Assembly: GCF_019166065.1 (NCBI RefSeq)
Contig: NZ_JAHTBN010000001.1
Location: 434,001 to 498,000, forward strand
DNA from: Candidimonas humi
Lineage (GTDB): Bacteria > Pseudomonadota > Gammaproteobacteria > Burkholderiales > Burkholderiaceae_B
DNA: 64,000 nt
Reading direction: 5' to 3'
Each line of letters starts with the position of its first letter. The stretch's first letter is position 1. Position numbers and translations under genes: made by a program. Below the pieces are notes generated by a model, which worked only from the letters and a program-made list of their open reading frames with translations, did no database searches and was not told the origin of the DNA. Positions 63,412 to 64,000 of this stretch are shown piece after piece.

Positions 63412-64000
63412 CTAGCGCTTGCCGCCGGCAAAACCCGGCACGCTGAACCATTTCTCGATGACCCGCATCAGGGACACCACGACGGTATTGATGATGAAAT
63501 ACAGCACGGTAGCCGCGGCGAAGGGCTCGAAGATCTGGAACGAGAATTCCTGCATGGAACGCGCCGCGCCGGTGATTTCCAGCAGCCCCACGGTAAAGGC
63601 CACCGAGGTATTCTTGATGAGATTGAGCGCTTCGGAAGTGAGCGGCGGCATGATGATGCGCGCGGTAATCGGCAGCAGCACATAGCGGTATACCTGCATG
63701 CGCCCCAGCCCCAGCGCCGTGGCGGCCATGCTCTGGCCGCGCGGGATCGAGCCTATGCCGGCGCGGATCTGCTCGGCCACGCGGATGGACGTGAACAGGC
63801 CCAGGCACACCACCGCCGTCCAGTAGGTGCTGATCGTCGGGTCGGCGGACTTTATCCAGTCGCCCAGGCCCTTGGGCACGACTTCGGGAAAGACGAAGTA
63901 CCACAAGAACAATTGCACCAGCAAAGGGACGTTGCGAAACAGCTCGACATAGGCCGTGCCCAGTTTCCGGAGCCAGGCGATGTGGCCGGTGCGCATCACG
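63412..64000 (-). CDS. gltJ: Glutamate/aspartate ABC transporter permease GltJ, 3' part
   Basis: C-terminal ~195 residues; the gene continues past the window end, and the ATG near 63999 is internal by family length (about 246). The EAA loop reads AATALGLGRMQVYRYVLLPITARI. The preceding gene in such operons encodes the periplasmic binding protein GltI, which would be outside. Pairs with GltK to form the membrane channel. Confidence 0.9.
   Translation of the reverse strand, partial: VMRTGHIAWLRKLGTAYVELFRNVPLLVQLFLWYFVFPEVVPKGLGDWIKSADPTISTYWTAVVCLGLFTSIRVAEQIRAGIGSIPRGQSMAATALGLGRMQVYRYVLLPITARIIMPPLTSEALNLIKNTSVAFTVGLLEITGAARSMQEFSFQIFEPFAAATVLYFIINTVVVSLMRVIEKWFSVPGFAGGKR

Noticed and set aside
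1-64000. Insertion sequences of Bordetella type (IS481, IS1663, IS1001)
   Set aside because: No transposase frame with a DDE signature and no terminal repeats recognised anywhere in the window.

Overview
The window is high-GC DNA with dense genes and many long antisense shadow frames. Protein content points to a betaproteobacterium of the Alcaligenaceae, most likely Bordetella or a close relative. The pointers are a pyruvate dehydrogenase operon whose E3 carries its own lipoyl domain, many TonB-dependent siderophore receptors, and an ECF sigma/FecR/receptor unit that resembles the bupI-bupR-bfrZ system described in B. bronchiseptica. I see no rRNA, tRNA, CRISPR array, prophage or intact insertion sequence. 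The species call is inference.

Layout. 1-370: 3' end of a dsbB-like gene. 504-4761 (minus): folC, a SPOR-domain gene, cvpA and purF, close-packed. 5072-10949 (minus): aceE-aceF-lpdA. Divergent from it, 11290-14605 (plus): a PAS sensor kinase, a FixJ-type regulator and folD, each overlapping the next by 4 nt. Then prlC (oligopeptidase A), preceded by a strong leader hairpin, and a Sco1/SenC copper chaperone. 17613-20540 (minus): piuC and a TonB receptor with a Fur-like site. 21020-21678: copZ-cueR with a textbook 19-bp-spacer CueR promoter. Then a nitroreductase, a 98-bp tandem repeat and pdxJ. 23351-29454 (minus): a tripartite RND efflux operon. 29672-32672 (minus): an ABC importer of the TrpXYZ type whose operon contains six 14-bp repeats straight after the binding-protein stop codon.

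32971-35052: a spermidine-synthase-like gene and a thiolase. 35199-40533: Fur-like site, ECF sigma factor, FecR-like regulator, transducing TonB receptor and PepSY protein. 40641-42596: a ClC channel with CBS domains, divergent from a third TonB receptor (42826-45051) across another Fur-like site. 45149-48358 (minus): one 1069-aa reading frame joining a complete S53 (sedolisin/kumamolisin) peptidase to a complete S10 serine carboxypeptidase. This is the most unusual gene here. It is followed by a LysR regulator, a decayed ankyrin-repeat gene and a guanine-deaminase-like gene.

50549-55784: xthA, a phospholipid methyltransferase-like gene with a small unknown gene overlapping it, gmk, rpoZ and spoT, closed by a perfect palindromic terminator. 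55864-61743: ppiD, rlmJ (TTG start), an RsuA/RluF-type pseudouridine synthase, ubiC and an MFS transporter. 61964-64000 (minus): the glutamate/aspartate importer gltJKL, with a clear terminator; gltJ runs off the window.

Much of the central 27 kb concerns iron, copper and export: three TonB receptors under likely Fur control, copper handling by Sco1, CopZ and CueR, and an RND pump. The flanks are core metabolism and housekeeping.
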